Shown: positions 7,857 to 15,846 of the stretch, piece by piece
Layout: each line of letters opens with the position of its first letter
Numbering within the stretch: the first letter of the stretch is position 1
Assembly (NCBI RefSeq): GCF_947489365.1
Contig: NZ_CANLDB010000001.1
Location: 248,001-312,000, forward strand
DNA from: an uncultured Nocardioides sp.
GTDB taxonomy: Bacteria > Actinomycetota > Actinomycetes > Propionibacteriales > Nocardioidaceae
Length of the DNA: 64,000 bases
Direction of reading: 5' to 3'
Notes under the pieces: model-generated
Told to the model about the DNA's origin: nothing
What the model saw: only the letters and a program-made list of their open reading frames with translations
The model's database searches: none
Translations under genes and position numbers: made by a program

Positions 7857-9014
7857 TCAGGGCAGGGGGTCGACCTCCGCGTGGCCGCCGACGTCGGCGG
7901 CGAGGGCGCGGAGGTGGTGGTGGCCGTCCCCGAGCAGGTGGTCGAGCGCCGTGAGGTGGCTGACGTAGTTGCCGACGTGGTACTCGGCCGTCATCGCGAT
8001 CCCGCCGTGCAGCTGGATGGCCTCCTGGCCGACGTGGCGCGCCGCCCGGCTGGTGCCGAGGGCGGCCCGACGGGCGGCGTCCGCCGGGTCGGCGTCCGCG
8101 GAGCCGGTCGACGCGGCCCCGAGGACCATCGCCGCCCACTGCGCGAGGCTGCGCGCGAGCTCCAGGGACACGTACATGTCCGCGGCCCGGAAGGTCAGCG
8201 CCTGGAAGGTCGCGAGCGGCACCCCGAACTGCTTGCGGCTGCGGAGGTACTCCGTCGTCGACTCGAGGGCCACCGTCATGGCGCCGAGGGCCTGGTGGCA
8301 GGCCACGACACGGGTCTCGTCGACCACCCGGGCGACCGCCGCGGCGGCGTCCGTGGTGCCGTCGCCGAGCAGGGTCGCGGAGGCGCCGGAGAGGCGGACC
8401 TGCGCGGCCCGGCCGCCGTCGTGGGTGGCGTAGCCGGTCCGGGTCACCCCGTCGGCGTCACCCTCGACGAGGAACACGCCGGTGCCGCCGTCCGGCAGCG
8501 CCGCGGTGACGACCAGGCGCCCCGCCGTCGCGCCGTGCGGCACGGGCTCCTTGACGCCCTCCAGCGTCCAGGCGTCCCCGGAGCCGGTCGCGACCACGTC
8601 GCGTGCCTCGGCCGTCCACCCCCGGCCGGGCTCCGCGAGGGCCGGGGCCAGCAGCAGCTCGCCCTCGGACAGCGCGCCGAGGGTCTCCGCGCGCTGGGCG
8701 TCGGTGCCGAGCGCGGCGACCAGGCCGCCGGCCAGGACCACGGAGGTCAGGAACGGCTCGGGGGCGATGACGCGCCCGAGCTCCTCCGCGACCAGCGCGC
8801 TCTCGATCGGTCCGGCGCCCATGCCGCCGTCGGCCTCGGAGAAGGGCAGTCCGAGGACGCCCATCTCGGCGAGGCCGGTCCACAGCTTCTCGTCGTACCC
8901 GGGCTCGTCCTTGACGGTGCGGCGCCGGTCCTCGTAGCTGCCGTAGGTCCGGGCCAGCAGTCCGCGGACCGCCTCGGCCAGCGCCTTCTGCTCGTCGTCG
9001 TGCGTGAAGTCCAT
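7857..9014 (-). CDS. Acyl-CoA dehydrogenase (second subunit of a pair)
   Basis: A 385-residue flavoprotein of the acyl-CoA dehydrogenase family. It has the N-terminal helical domain (DEQKALAEAVRGLLARTYG), a rather divergent middle beta domain, and a C-terminal domain with RKQFGVPLATFQAL near residue 250 and QLHGGIAMTAEYHVG near residue 340. The middle domain lacks the usual well-kept FAD-binding WxTxG stretch, as is typical of one partner in heteromeric FadE pairs. It follows the other dehydrogenase gene by 15 bp. Actinobacterial pairs of this kind form alpha2beta2 enzymes acting on steroid side-chain or other bulky acyl-CoAs; the substrate here cannot be read from the sequence. Confidence 0.85.
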   Translation of the reverse strand: MDFTHDDEQKALAEAVRGLLARTYGSYEDRRRTVKDEPGYDEKLWTGLAEMGVLGLPFSEADGGMGAGPIESALVAEELGRVIAPEPFLTSVVLAGGLVAALGTDAQRAETLGALSEGELLLAPALAEPGRGWTAEARDVVATGSGDAWTLEGVKEPVPHGATAGRLVVTAALPDGGTGVFLVEGDADGVTRTGYATHDGGRAAQVRLSGASATLLGDGTTDAAAAVARVVDETRVVACHQALGAMTVALESTTEYLRSRKQFGVPLATFQALTFRAADMYVSLELARSLAQWAAMVLGAASTGSADADPADAARRAALGTSRAARHVGQEAIQLHGGIAMTAEYHVGNYVSHLTALDHLLGDGHHHLRALAADVGGHAEVDPLP

Positions 9015-9029
9015 CGCTCGTCCCTCTCT

Positions 9030-10184
9030 CTACAGACCCAGGATCGTGCGCGCGATGATCTGGCGCTGGATCTCGTTCGAGCCCCCGTAGATGGAGGCCT
9101 TCCTCAGGTTCAGGTACGCCGGGGTGGCGCGGCGGGTCCACTGCGGCAGCGTCGAGTCGTCCCCGGCGCCGGAGGCCAGCGAGGCCGGCCCGGCGAGGTC
9201 GACGACCAGCTCGGAGACGGCCTGCTGCAGCTCGGTGCCCTTCAGCTTCAGCACCGACGAGGCCGGGTGCGGCTTGCCGTCGGCGGAGTGCGCCACGACC
9301 CGCAGGGCCGTCAGCTCGAGCGCGAGCAGCTCGTTCTCGAGCTCGGCGACCCGGGCGGCGAGCAGCGGGTCGTCGGCGAGGGTGTCCCCGGCCCACTCCT
9401 TGGCCTGGGCGAGGACGCGCTTGGTGGCGCCGACCGGTGCGACGCCGACCCGCTCGTTGCCGAGCAGGAACTTGGCGTAGTCCCAGCCGTGGTTCTCCTC
9501 GCCGACGAGGTTCTCGGCGGGCACGCGCACGTCGGAGAACCAGACCTCGTTGACCTCGTGGCCGCCGTCGATCAGCTCGATCGGGCGGACCTCGACGCCG
9601 GGGGAGGTCATGTCGATGAGCAGGAACGAGATGCCCCGCTGCTTCTTCGCCTCGGGGTCGGTGCGGACCAGCATGAAGATCCAGTCGCCGTGCTGGCCGA
9701 GCGTCGTCCAGGTCTTCTGGCCGTTGACGATCCAGTCGTCGCCGTCACGGACCGCGGTGGTGCGGAGCGAGGCGAGGTCGGAGCCGGCGTCCGGCTCGGA
9801 GAAGCCCTGCGACCACCAGATGTCCAGGTTCGCGGTGGCGGGCAGGAAGCGCTCCTTCTGCTCCTGCGTGCCGAACTGGGCGATGACCGGGCCCACCATG
9901 GAGGCGTTGAACGCCAGGGGCAGCGGGACGCAGGCGCGCTGCATCTCCTCGTGCCAGATGTGGCGGCGCAGCGGCGTCCAGTCGCGACCGCCCCACTCGG
10001 CGGGCCAGTGGGGGACCGCGAGGCCCTCCGCGTTGAGGATCCGCTGGCTCGTGACGATGTCGTCCTTGCTCAGCTCGCCGCGGGAGGCGACGACGTCGCG
10101 GATCTCCTGGGGGATCTTGGTGGTGAAGAACTCGCGCATCTCTGCGCGGAAGGCAGCGTCCTGCTCGGACAGCTCCAGCTGCAT
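9030..10184 (-). CDS. Acyl-CoA dehydrogenase (first subunit of a pair)
   Basis: A 384-residue FAD enzyme that introduces an alpha-beta double bond into an acyl-CoA. ATG 10184 follows GAGGAGTCGAAGCC. Family marks are LAVPHWPAEWGGRDW, WWSQGFSEPDAGSDLAS, DDWIVNGQKTWTTLGQ and the C-terminal IYGGSNEIQRQIIARTILGL flavin-contact segment. It reads as the better conserved partner of the next gene and both probably form one heteromeric enzyme. The first gene of a three-gene minus-strand run ending in the GH16-like lipoprotein. No regulator is adjacent, and no recognisable operator was found in the 105 bp upstream. Confidence 0.9.
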   Translation of the reverse strand: MQLELSEQDAAFRAEMREFFTTKIPQEIRDVVASRGELSKDDIVTSQRILNAEGLAVPHWPAEWGGRDWTPLRRHIWHEEMQRACVPLPLAFNASMVGPVIAQFGTQEQKERFLPATANLDIWWSQGFSEPDAGSDLASLRTTAVRDGDDWIVNGQKTWTTLGQHGDWIFMLVRTDPEAKKQRGISFLLIDMTSPGVEVRPIELIDGGHEVNEVWFSDVRVPAENLVGEENHGWDYAKFLLGNERVGVAPVGATKRVLAQAKEWAGDTLADDPLLAARVAELENELLALELTALRVVAHSADGKPHPASSVLKLKGTELQQAVSELVVDLAGPASLASGAGDDSTLPQWTRRATPAYLNLRKASIYGGSNEIQRQIIARTILGL

Positions 10185-10238
10185 GGCTTCGACTCCTCCT
10201 CGGGGGCGTCCGGGACACGGACGTGCTCCATCATGACG

Positions 10239-10254
10239 GGCGCTGTCGAGCGCC
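10239..10254 (-). terminator. GC-rich hairpin between minus-strand genes
   Basis: GGCGCT and AGCGCC form a perfect 6-bp stem with a GTCG loop, just downstream of the DUF429 gene stop on the minus strand. A second 6-bp hairpin (10207-10223) lies next to it. Neither has a U run, so a role as terminator is only plausible. Confidence 0.3.
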
Positions 10255-10289
10255 ACGAGGCTGCGTCCCCAGGGGCGAGGGTCGTGCAG

Positions 10290-11093
10290 TCAGCGCCGAC
10301 TGTTCCGCCGGCTGCCGCGCGGTGCCCGGTCGGGCTCGAGATCGGTCGGCAGCGTGGGCGTGACGACGGTGCCCTGGGCGGGGTCGCCGTACTGCGTCAG
10401 CGTCCCCGGTGCCCGGTCGACCAGCAGGGCGACGTACGCGCAGAGGACGGCGTCGACCTGGTCCTCGGCGAGGCGCAGGTCGCTCTTGCGGGGCGCCCGC
10501 TCGACGGCGGCGACCAGGCCCTCCCAGGGCTCCCTGCCCGCGAGCCGCAGGGGCACGTCGGCGGTGGCGAGGCCCTCCAGGAGGGTGGTGAGGCGCAGCA
10601 GCTCGGAGCGCAGCTGCGGCAGCTCGCGGCCCTGCTTCTGCTTGTACTTCAGCGTCCGGCCGAGCCGGAACAGCGCCACGGAGGCGGCGTGGGGGTAGAC
10701 CTCGACGGCCCGACGACCGGGCGGTCCGGGGTGGACGGTGGACGGCGGGGCCGGCCACGGGGTGAGGCCCAGCGCGTCGGCCACCCGGCCGCCCCGGGGG
10801 CCGTCGGCGAAGACCGCCAGCCCGGTGTTGGAGGGGTGGGCGCCGGCCTCGAACGCACGGAAGTCCCGGTTGAGCGAGGTCTCGGCGCCGCGGGTGCCCG
10901 TCGGGTTCGTGACCACCAGCGGTGCGTCGATGCCGACCACGCACGCCTCGTCGGGCCCGAGCGCTGCCGCGTCGACGACCTCCGCGTCGGTCCGGACCGA
11001 GACGACGTCGAGCAGGACCCCGTCGCCGTCGAGGCGGGCGACCCCGGTGCGGTTGCGCTCGCCCCACGCGAGGTCGACGCCCACGAACCGCAT
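10290..11093 (-). CDS. DUF429 domain protein
   Basis: A 267-residue soluble protein. The start MRFVGVDLAWGERNRTGVA is the hallmark of DUF429, a family with an RNase H-like fold related to predicted nucleases; the acidic D of GVDLAWG and the GIDAPL motif near residue 60 are present. Later conserved parts include AVEVYPHAA near 150, KYKQKQGRE near 170 and SDLRLAEDQVDAVLCAYVA near 225. The enzymatic role of the family is unknown. The C-terminal 15 residues are a basic SRRNSRR tail. Divergent from the small hydrolase with 72 bp between starts, so the two may share regulatory DNA. Confidence 0.85.
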   Translation of the reverse strand: MRFVGVDLAWGERNRTGVARLDGDGVLLDVVSVRTDAEVVDAAALGPDEACVVGIDAPLVVTNPTGTRGAETSLNRDFRAFEAGAHPSNTGLAVFADGPRGGRVADALGLTPWPAPPSTVHPGPPGRRAVEVYPHAASVALFRLGRTLKYKQKQGRELPQLRSELLRLTTLLEGLATADVPLRLAGREPWEGLVAAVERAPRKSDLRLAEDQVDAVLCAYVALLVDRAPGTLTQYGDPAQGTVVTPTLPTDLEPDRAPRGSRRNSRR

Positions 11094-11165
11094 GACGGCA
11101 GCGTCCCAGACGGGTCTGCCGGGTCCGCGACGACGGTGTTGGCGCGGTCGGGGAACCTGGGGGTC

Positions 11166-11804
11166 GTGGACCCCCGACGCGCACGGCTGGTCGAGGTCGC
11201 CTCTCCGGCCCGACCCACGGGACGGGTGCTGGTGCTGCACGGCGGCGCCGACCGGCCCGGGCACCCCCCGACCAGCACGACCCAGCTGTCGGTGGTGCGG
11301 ATGATCCCCGTCGCGCGGCGGGTCGCCCGCGCCGGGCGGCGAGACCTCGCGGTGCACCGCCTGCTCAACTCGAGCCGCGGCTGGGACCCCGACCGCACAC
11401 CCGTCGAGGACGTCGAGTGGGCCCTGTGGCACCTCGCCCAGCAGGGCCCGAGGCTGCCGACCTGCTTGGTGGGCCACTCGCTCGGGGGCCGCGCGGCGCT
11501 GCTCGCCGGGGCCGCCGACGACGTCGTCTCCGTCGTCGCCCTCAACCCCTGGGTGTACGCCGACGACGCCCGCCGCACCGACCTCGCCGGCCGCCGCGTG
11601 CTGGTCGTGCACGGCACGGACGACCGGATCGCCGACCCCGGACGCGCCCGCCGGGTCGTCACGGACCTGCGGGCCCGTCGTACGGACGCGGAGATGGTGG
11701 ACGTCGAGGGCGGCAAGCACGCGATGCTGCGCCACGGGCGGGTCTTCGAGGACCACGCCGCCCGGTTCGCCGTCGAGACGCTGGTGGCCGACCGGAGCGG
11801 TTGA
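11166..11804 (+). CDS. Small alpha/beta hydrolase
   Basis: A 212-residue protein with an alpha/beta hydrolase fold. VLVLHGGADRPG gives the first strand and oxyanion region, VGHSLGGRAALL near residue 103 carries the nucleophile serine, VVHGTDDRIADP carries the acid, and GGKHAML carries the histidine. GTG 11166 is chosen as start because the homologous fold begins directly behind it and no upstream coding-like sequence exists. No signal peptide. The substrate is unknown; family members of this size are esterases or dienelactone hydrolase-like. Transcription starts away from the DUF429 gene. Confidence 0.8.
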   Translation: MDPRRARLVEVASPARPTGRVLVLHGGADRPGHPPTSTTQLSVVRMIPVARRVARAGRRDLAVHRLLNSSRGWDPDRTPVEDVEWALWHLAQQGPRLPTCLVGHSLGGRAALLAGAADDVVSVVALNPWVYADDARRTDLAGRRVLVVHGTDDRIADPGRARRVVTDLRARRTDAEMVDVEGGKHAMLRHGRVFEDHAARFAVETLVADRSG

Positions 11805-11893
11805 AACCGTATGGTTGCGGGGAGTTCGCCGACCGCTTCCTCAACTTGTGGTGATTCCGTGGACGGGACCACCTTTACTCGTGTGGAATGTTT

Positions 11894-11932
11894 GGCGACG
11901 CCCCCGCCGGAGCACGGTCGCCTGGGGGCGTC
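11894..11932 (+). promoter_or_regulatory. Leader with two mutually exclusive hairpins
   Basis: In the short 5' leader of the secreted protein gene, GACGCCCCC (11897-11905) can pair with GGGGGCGTC (11924-11932), a perfect 9-bp stem. GGCGAC (11894-11899) can instead pair with GTCGCC (11917-11922). The two share bases 11897-11899 and cannot both form in full. The ribosome site GAGGAG follows within ten bases. This could be an attenuator-like switch or chance in GC-rich DNA. Confidence 0.35.
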
Positions 11933-11949
11933 ATTCACCGAGGAGATCC

Positions 11950-13398
11950 ATGTCGTTGCGCAGCACCGTCCGACGCCTGCTGGTCGCGCTCTGCGCGACC
12001 GCCGCCGGAGGCGCCGCGCTGGCCGCGCCGCAGTCCGCCGTCGCGGCACCGACACCGAGCCTCGCCGCCCCGGCGGAGACCTCCGGCTCGGTCGTCCAGG
12101 GCCTGACCTTCCCCGGTGACGCCGGGTTCGCCTACGCCGGCTGCTACGGCTGGGACGGCGGCGTCGCGCCCCAGGCGCTGGTCCGCGACATCCCCGGCAG
12201 CCCCAACGGCAACCGCAGCACGGGCTTCACGACCTCCGCGGGCACCGGCGCCGGCCCGCAGGCCGCGGTCCCGAGCCTGAGGAACATCGGGCCGATGGAC
12301 ATCAGCGTGTGGTCCGAGGGCGGTGCCGACGGGTTCGCCTACGTCTGGCTGTTCCCGGCGAAGGGTGGCGCCTTCCTGGGCACGACCCGCCTGGCGACGG
12401 GCGCCGGCTGGGCCACGAGCGACGCAGCGTCCGCGACCTTCACCTGGACCGAGCGCAGCCGTCGTACGTTCGCCCCCGTGGCCGGCTCGACGCGCGGCGG
12501 CTCGTTGAGCCTCGCCCAGGCCGCCACCCGGTTCGGCAACGGACCGGCGCGGGTCGGCTTCGCCTTCGGCTGCGACGGCGGGGACTTCTCCCTCGACCGC
12601 TTCCGCGTCGGCACCTCCTCCTTCGACTTCGAGGGCGTGTCGGTCCTCACCTCCATGACCGTGGGCAGGCGCACCCCCGACGGCACCACCCTGGTCGGCC
12701 GCAGCGCCGGGGCCGGTAAGAGCACCGGCGAGCCCCTCGTCCTGCAGGCCTCCCGTCGCGGCAACGCGTTCCGTGACCTGACCGGGGCGCCCGTCGAGGT
12801 CGACGCGGACGGCGTCCACACGGCGGTCGTGAAGCCCGCCGTGACCACGAAGTACCGCTGGCGCCGCGTCGAGGTGTCGTACGCCGCGGGCGGGGAGTCC
12901 AACGTCGTGGCGGTCCGGGGCACGAAGGCCGTCGCCGAGAGGGACGGGAAGCAGGGCCGGCGCCTTGCCCCGGGTGGCCCGGACGCGACGGAGCCCCCGA
13001 CCGAGCAGCCGACCGAGCCCGAGGCCGAGCAGCCGACGGAGCCGACGGAGCCGACGGAGCCGGCCGTCCCGGACCCGACCGAGCCCCCCACCGAGCAGCC
13101 GACCGAGCCCGAGACCGAGCAGCCGACCGAGCCCACGGAGCCGGCCGTCCCGGACCCGACCGAGCCGCCCACGCAGGAGCCGAGCCCCGAGCCCAGCCCC
13201 GAGCCGACCCCCGAGGCCCCCGTGGCCTGCGAGGGCCTGACCTACGAGGACACCGCCGTGTGGCTCGAGGCCCAGGGCCTCGACGCCTCCGACATCACCT
13301 CGACCCTCGACGAGGACTGCCCCACCGCGGAGGACCTCGACGCGATGGCGGCGGAGCTCGGCATCGTGCTCGAGCTCGTCCCGGGCATCCAGGGCTGA
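11950..13398 (+). CDS. Secreted protein with Pro/Thr/Glu-repeat linker
   Basis: A 482-residue protein of unknown function. ATG 11950 follows GAGGAG, and residues 1-33 are a signal peptide ending in SAVAAP. Residues about 45-330 are a globular, beta-rich region with a few cysteines (AGCYGWDGG, AFGCDGGDFS) and no recognised catalytic motif. Residues about 345-425 are a low-complexity linker built from EQPTEP, EPPTEQ and AVPDPT units, the longest block occurring twice. A compact C-terminal domain of about 55 residues with two cysteines (ACEGLTYEDTAVW, DEDCPTAEDL) ends the protein. No LPXTG or membrane anchor is seen, so it is probably released or wall-associated. Confidence 0.75.
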   Translation: MSLRSTVRRLLVALCATAAGGAALAAPQSAVAAPTPSLAAPAETSGSVVQGLTFPGDAGFAYAGCYGWDGGVAPQALVRDIPGSPNGNRSTGFTTSAGTGAGPQAAVPSLRNIGPMDISVWSEGGADGFAYVWLFPAKGGAFLGTTRLATGAGWATSDAASATFTWTERSRRTFAPVAGSTRGGSLSLAQAATRFGNGPARVGFAFGCDGGDFSLDRFRVGTSSFDFEGVSVLTSMTVGRRTPDGTTLVGRSAGAGKSTGEPLVLQASRRGNAFRDLTGAPVEVDADGVHTAVVKPAVTTKYRWRRVEVSYAAGGESNVVAVRGTKAVAERDGKQGRRLAPGGPDATEPPTEQPTEPEAEQPTEPTEPTEPAVPDPTEPPTEQPTEPETEQPTEPTEPAVPDPTEPPTQEPSPEPSPEPTPEAPVACEGLTYEDTAVWLEAQGLDASDITSTLDEDCPTAEDLDAMAAELGIVLELVPGIQG

Positions 13399-13402
13399 GA
13401 GC

Positions 13403-13446
13403 CGACCCGGCCCCCACCCCCTGGCTTGCGGGCTGGGTCCGGGTCG
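13403..13446 (+). terminator. Hairpin after the secreted repeat protein
   Basis: CGACCCGG (13403-13410) and CCGGGTCG (13439-13446) are perfect 8-bp arms around a 28-base C/G-rich loop that can also pair partly. It begins 5 bases after the stop. No U run, and the -35 and spacer of the next promoter lie inside it, so its role is uncertain. Confidence 0.3.
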
Positions 13447-13453
13447 CCATACT
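13426..13453 (+). promoter_or_regulatory. Probable leaderless promoter
   Basis: TTGCGG (13426-13431), a 16-base spacer and CATACT (13448-13453) form a reasonable -35/-10 pair. The expected transcription start is within a few bases of the ATG at 13463, and no ribosome site precedes that ATG, so the gene is probably leaderless. Confidence 0.45.
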
Positions 13454-13462
13454 CGGTTGACG

Positions 13463-14371
13463 ATGAGCGAGACCGAGAAGCCACGCCTGGAGGTCGACTG
13501 GGTCAAGGTCGTCGCGGGTGCCCTGGCGGCCGTGTCGTCGGCCGTCCTGCTGTCCACCCTCGGAGCGGCCGGGACCCTGATCGGCGCCGCGCTGGGCAGC
13601 GTCGTGGTGTCCCTGGCGACCAGCGTCTACGGCACCGGCCTGGCCCGTGGCACCGAGAAGGTCGCCGTCGCGCAGACCGTCGCCCTGGAGAAGGTGTCCG
13701 CGGCGACCCAGCAGATCGCCCAGGTACGACGCACCACGGCCGACGGCGGGACCGGCCCGGAGACCTCCGCAGGCGCCCACGCCGCTGTCGACCCGGCGGC
13801 GACGGACGCCGCCGCCGAGGAGGTCACCGAGGCCCTGGAGGACGCCGAGCAGCAGCTCGAGGAGGCCCAGGCTGAGCTCGAGGAGGCGGCCAACCCGGCC
13901 GCCGAGGAGGCGACCAGCGACGGGCTCACCCTGAAGGAGCGGCTCGCGATCCTGCCGTGGAAGCGGGTCCTCCTCGCCTCCGCCGGCCTGTTCGTCATCG
14001 CGATGGTGCTGCTCACCTCCTTCGAGGTCATCGGCGGGCGCACGGTGTCGTCGTACACCGGCGGCAGCGACCGCGACGGCGGCACGTCGTTCGGCCGCAC
14101 CTTCCGCGGCGGTGGCGACGACACCGACCAGCAGCCGGAGCAGGACCCCTCGCGCTCCCCGTCGCCCTCGCAGAGCCCGACCCAGGAGCCGTCCGACGAG
14201 CCGACGACGGATCCGACGACCGAGCCGTCCGACGACCCGACCGAGACCGACGACACCCAGACGGCGGACCCCTCCGAGGACCCGTCGGACACCCCCACCG
14301 AGTCCGAGTCGCCCACCCGCACCCCCACCACCCGCCTCCCCAGCCCCACCACGACGTCCCCCACCCGCTGA
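13463..14371 (+). CDS. Membrane protein with coiled coil and Ser/Thr/Pro-rich tail
   Basis: A 302-residue protein of unknown function. Residues about 12-50 form one or two glycine-rich hydrophobic segments (VVAGALAAVSSAVLLST, GTLIGAALGSVVVSLATS). Residues about 105-150 are a strongly acidic coiled coil (EVTEALEDAEQQLEEAQAEL). A membrane helix VLLASAGLFVIAMVLLTSF lies near residue 170. The last 100 residues are disordered, made of Asp, Ser, Thr and Pro, and are presumably outside the cell. The arrangement resembles surface or envelope-stress proteins with extracellular sensing tails, but no family was recognised. Preceded by a leaderless-type promoter; a repeat cluster follows. Confidence 0.7.
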   Translation: MSETEKPRLEVDWVKVVAGALAAVSSAVLLSTLGAAGTLIGAALGSVVVSLATSVYGTGLARGTEKVAVAQTVALEKVSAATQQIAQVRRTTADGGTGPETSAGAHAAVDPAATDAAAEEVTEALEDAEQQLEEAQAELEEAANPAAEEATSDGLTLKERLAILPWKRVLLASAGLFVIAMVLLTSFEVIGGRTVSSYTGGSDRDGGTSFGRTFRGGGDDTDQQPEQDPSRSPSPSQSPTQEPSDEPTTDPTTEPSDDPTETDDTQTADPSEDPSDTPTESESPTRTPTTRLPSPTTTSPTR

Positions 14372-14394
14372 CCCCAGCGCGCCCTCCCGGGACC

Positions 14395-14763
14395 GGACCG
14401 GGGTGCTCGCCGGGTCTCGACGACGCGCGCTCGCTGCGCTCGCGGGCTGCTCGACCGGCTGGGTGGGGTCCGGAGATCGAGGTGTGAGGGCCGCCAGGCC
14501 CGAGCCACGAGATCCCGGCACCGGACCGGGGCGTTACTCACCGGGTCTCGTGGCTCGTCGCTTGCGCTCCTCGCACCTCGACCTCCGGGGTGAGGTGACG
14601 ACGCGCGCTCGCGGGCCGCTCGACCACCGGTGGGCGCTGCCGGAGATCGAGGTGTGAGGGCCGCCAGGCCCGAGCCACGAGATCCCGGCACCGGACCGGG
14701 GTGCTCACCGGGTGTCGACGACGCGCGCTCGCTGCGCTCGCGGGCCGCTCGACCACCGGTGGG
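14395..14763. repeat. Cluster of dispersed imperfect palindromic repeats
   Basis: The 497-bp gap between the surface protein gene and the ABC operon is filled by repeats. A roughly 50-bp unit running from GGTCTCGACGACGCGC through GCTCGCTGCGCTCGC to a GCTGCTCGACC end occurs at 14412-14463, shortened at about 14594-14634, and again at 14711-14763. A second unit, CGAGGTGTGAGGGCCGCCAG, occurs at about 14479 and 14650. Its copy at 14480 pairs imperfectly with the stretch ending CTCGCACCTCGACC near 14584. Related copies of the first unit lie near 25 kb. They look like small non-coding dispersed elements, and no gene was found here. Confidence 0.7.
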
Positions 14764-14868
14764 AGGGCACCGACATGACACGTGTCATGCCCGACCGGTG
14801 AGGGACGCGGCCGGACCGATGACGCCAGGCACTGACCGCGGGGCCGGAGCAGCGGCAGTCTGGTGGAC

Positions 14869-15846
14869 ATGACGAACACACACCACGACCTGGCCGTGGA
14901 GGTCAGTGGCCTGCGGCGCTCCTACGGCTCCGGCAAGGACGCCTTCGAGGCGGTCCGTGGGCTCGACCTGACCGTCGAGCGCGGCACCATCACCGCCCTG
15001 CTCGGCACGAACGGCGCCGGCAAGACCTCGACGCTCGAGGTGATCGAGGGCCTCGCCCCCGCCACCGGCGGCGAGGTGCGCGTCCTGGGGATGGACCCGG
15101 TGGCCGACCGCCGCCGCGTGCGCCGGCGTACCGGGGTGCTGCTGCAGAGGAGCGGCTTCGCCGCGGACCTCACCGTGACCGAGACGCTGCGCATGTGGGC
15201 CAGCACGGTCTCCTCGCCGCGGTCCGTGCCCGAGTCCCTCGAGATGCTCGACCTGACCCACCGGGCCGACGTGAAGGTGTCCGGCCTCTCGGGTGGCGAG
15301 CAGCGCCGCCTCGACCTGGCCTGCACCCTGATGGGACACCCGGAGCTCGTGTTCCTCGACGAGCCCAGCACCGGCCTGGACCCCGAGAGCCGGCGCCGCG
15401 TGTGGCGTCTCGTCGAGGACCTGCGGGACGGCGGTGCCACCGTGCTGCTGACCACGCACTACCTCGAGGAGGCCGAGCGCCTCTCCGACCGGATCTCGAT
15501 CATGGACGCCGGGCGGATCGTGCGCGAGGGGACGCCCGCCGAGATCGTCGAGGGCCACCCCTCCCACATCGAGTTCCAGAACGTCACGACGCCGCTGCCC
15601 GACCTGCCCGGCGCCCGCGTCGACGTCGGCCACACGCGCACCGTCATCGCGGCCCCCGAGCTGCAGCCGACGCTGACGGCGCTGCTGACCTGGGCCGAGG
15701 CCCAGCGGGTCACGCTGCCCGGCCTGGTGGCCCGCACGGCCACCCTCGAGTCCGTCTTCCTGTCCATCGCCGACTCCGGCCACGCGCCGTCCGAGCCGGC
15801 CGTCGCGGACAGCGACACCGACCACGACCTGGAGGTCGCCCGATGA
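14869..15846 (+). CDS. ABC exporter ATP-binding protein
   Basis: A 325-residue ATPase. All ABC motifs are present: Walker A GTNGAGKTST near residue 47, signature LSGGEQRRLDLA, Walker B LVFLDEPSTGLDP, and the H-loop in TTHYLEEAE. A C-terminal extension of about 90 residues follows, as in DrrA/CcmA-type drug or lipid exporters. ATG 14869 was chosen; a GTG two codons earlier is also possible. Its stop overlaps the ATG of the permease gene (ATGA), so the two are translationally coupled. With the following two-component genes this forms a classic actinobacterial exporter-plus-sensor operon, probably for an envelope-active compound; the substrate is unknown. Confidence 0.92.
   Translation: MTNTHHDLAVEVSGLRRSYGSGKDAFEAVRGLDLTVERGTITALLGTNGAGKTSTLEVIEGLAPATGGEVRVLGMDPVADRRRVRRRTGVLLQRSGFAADLTVTETLRMWASTVSSPRSVPESLEMLDLTHRADVKVSGLSGGEQRRLDLACTLMGHPELVFLDEPSTGLDPESRRRVWRLVEDLRDGGATVLLTTHYLEEAERLSDRISIMDAGRIVREGTPAEIVEGHPSHIEFQNVTTPLPDLPGARVDVGHTRTVIAAPELQPTLTALLTWAEAQRVTLPGLVARTATLESVFLSIADSGHAPSEPAVADSDTDHDLEVAR

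Noticed and set aside
7881..11100. Long plus-strand open frame antisense to the acyl-CoA dehydrogenases
   Set aside because: Composition is that of a shadow frame; only its last part, from 11166, is a real gene (small hydrolase).
14395..14763. Insertion sequence or integron-type attachment site
   Set aside because: There is no transposase or integrase gene, no target-site duplication could be recognised and the units are too short and imperfect; they are treated as dispersed non-coding repeats.
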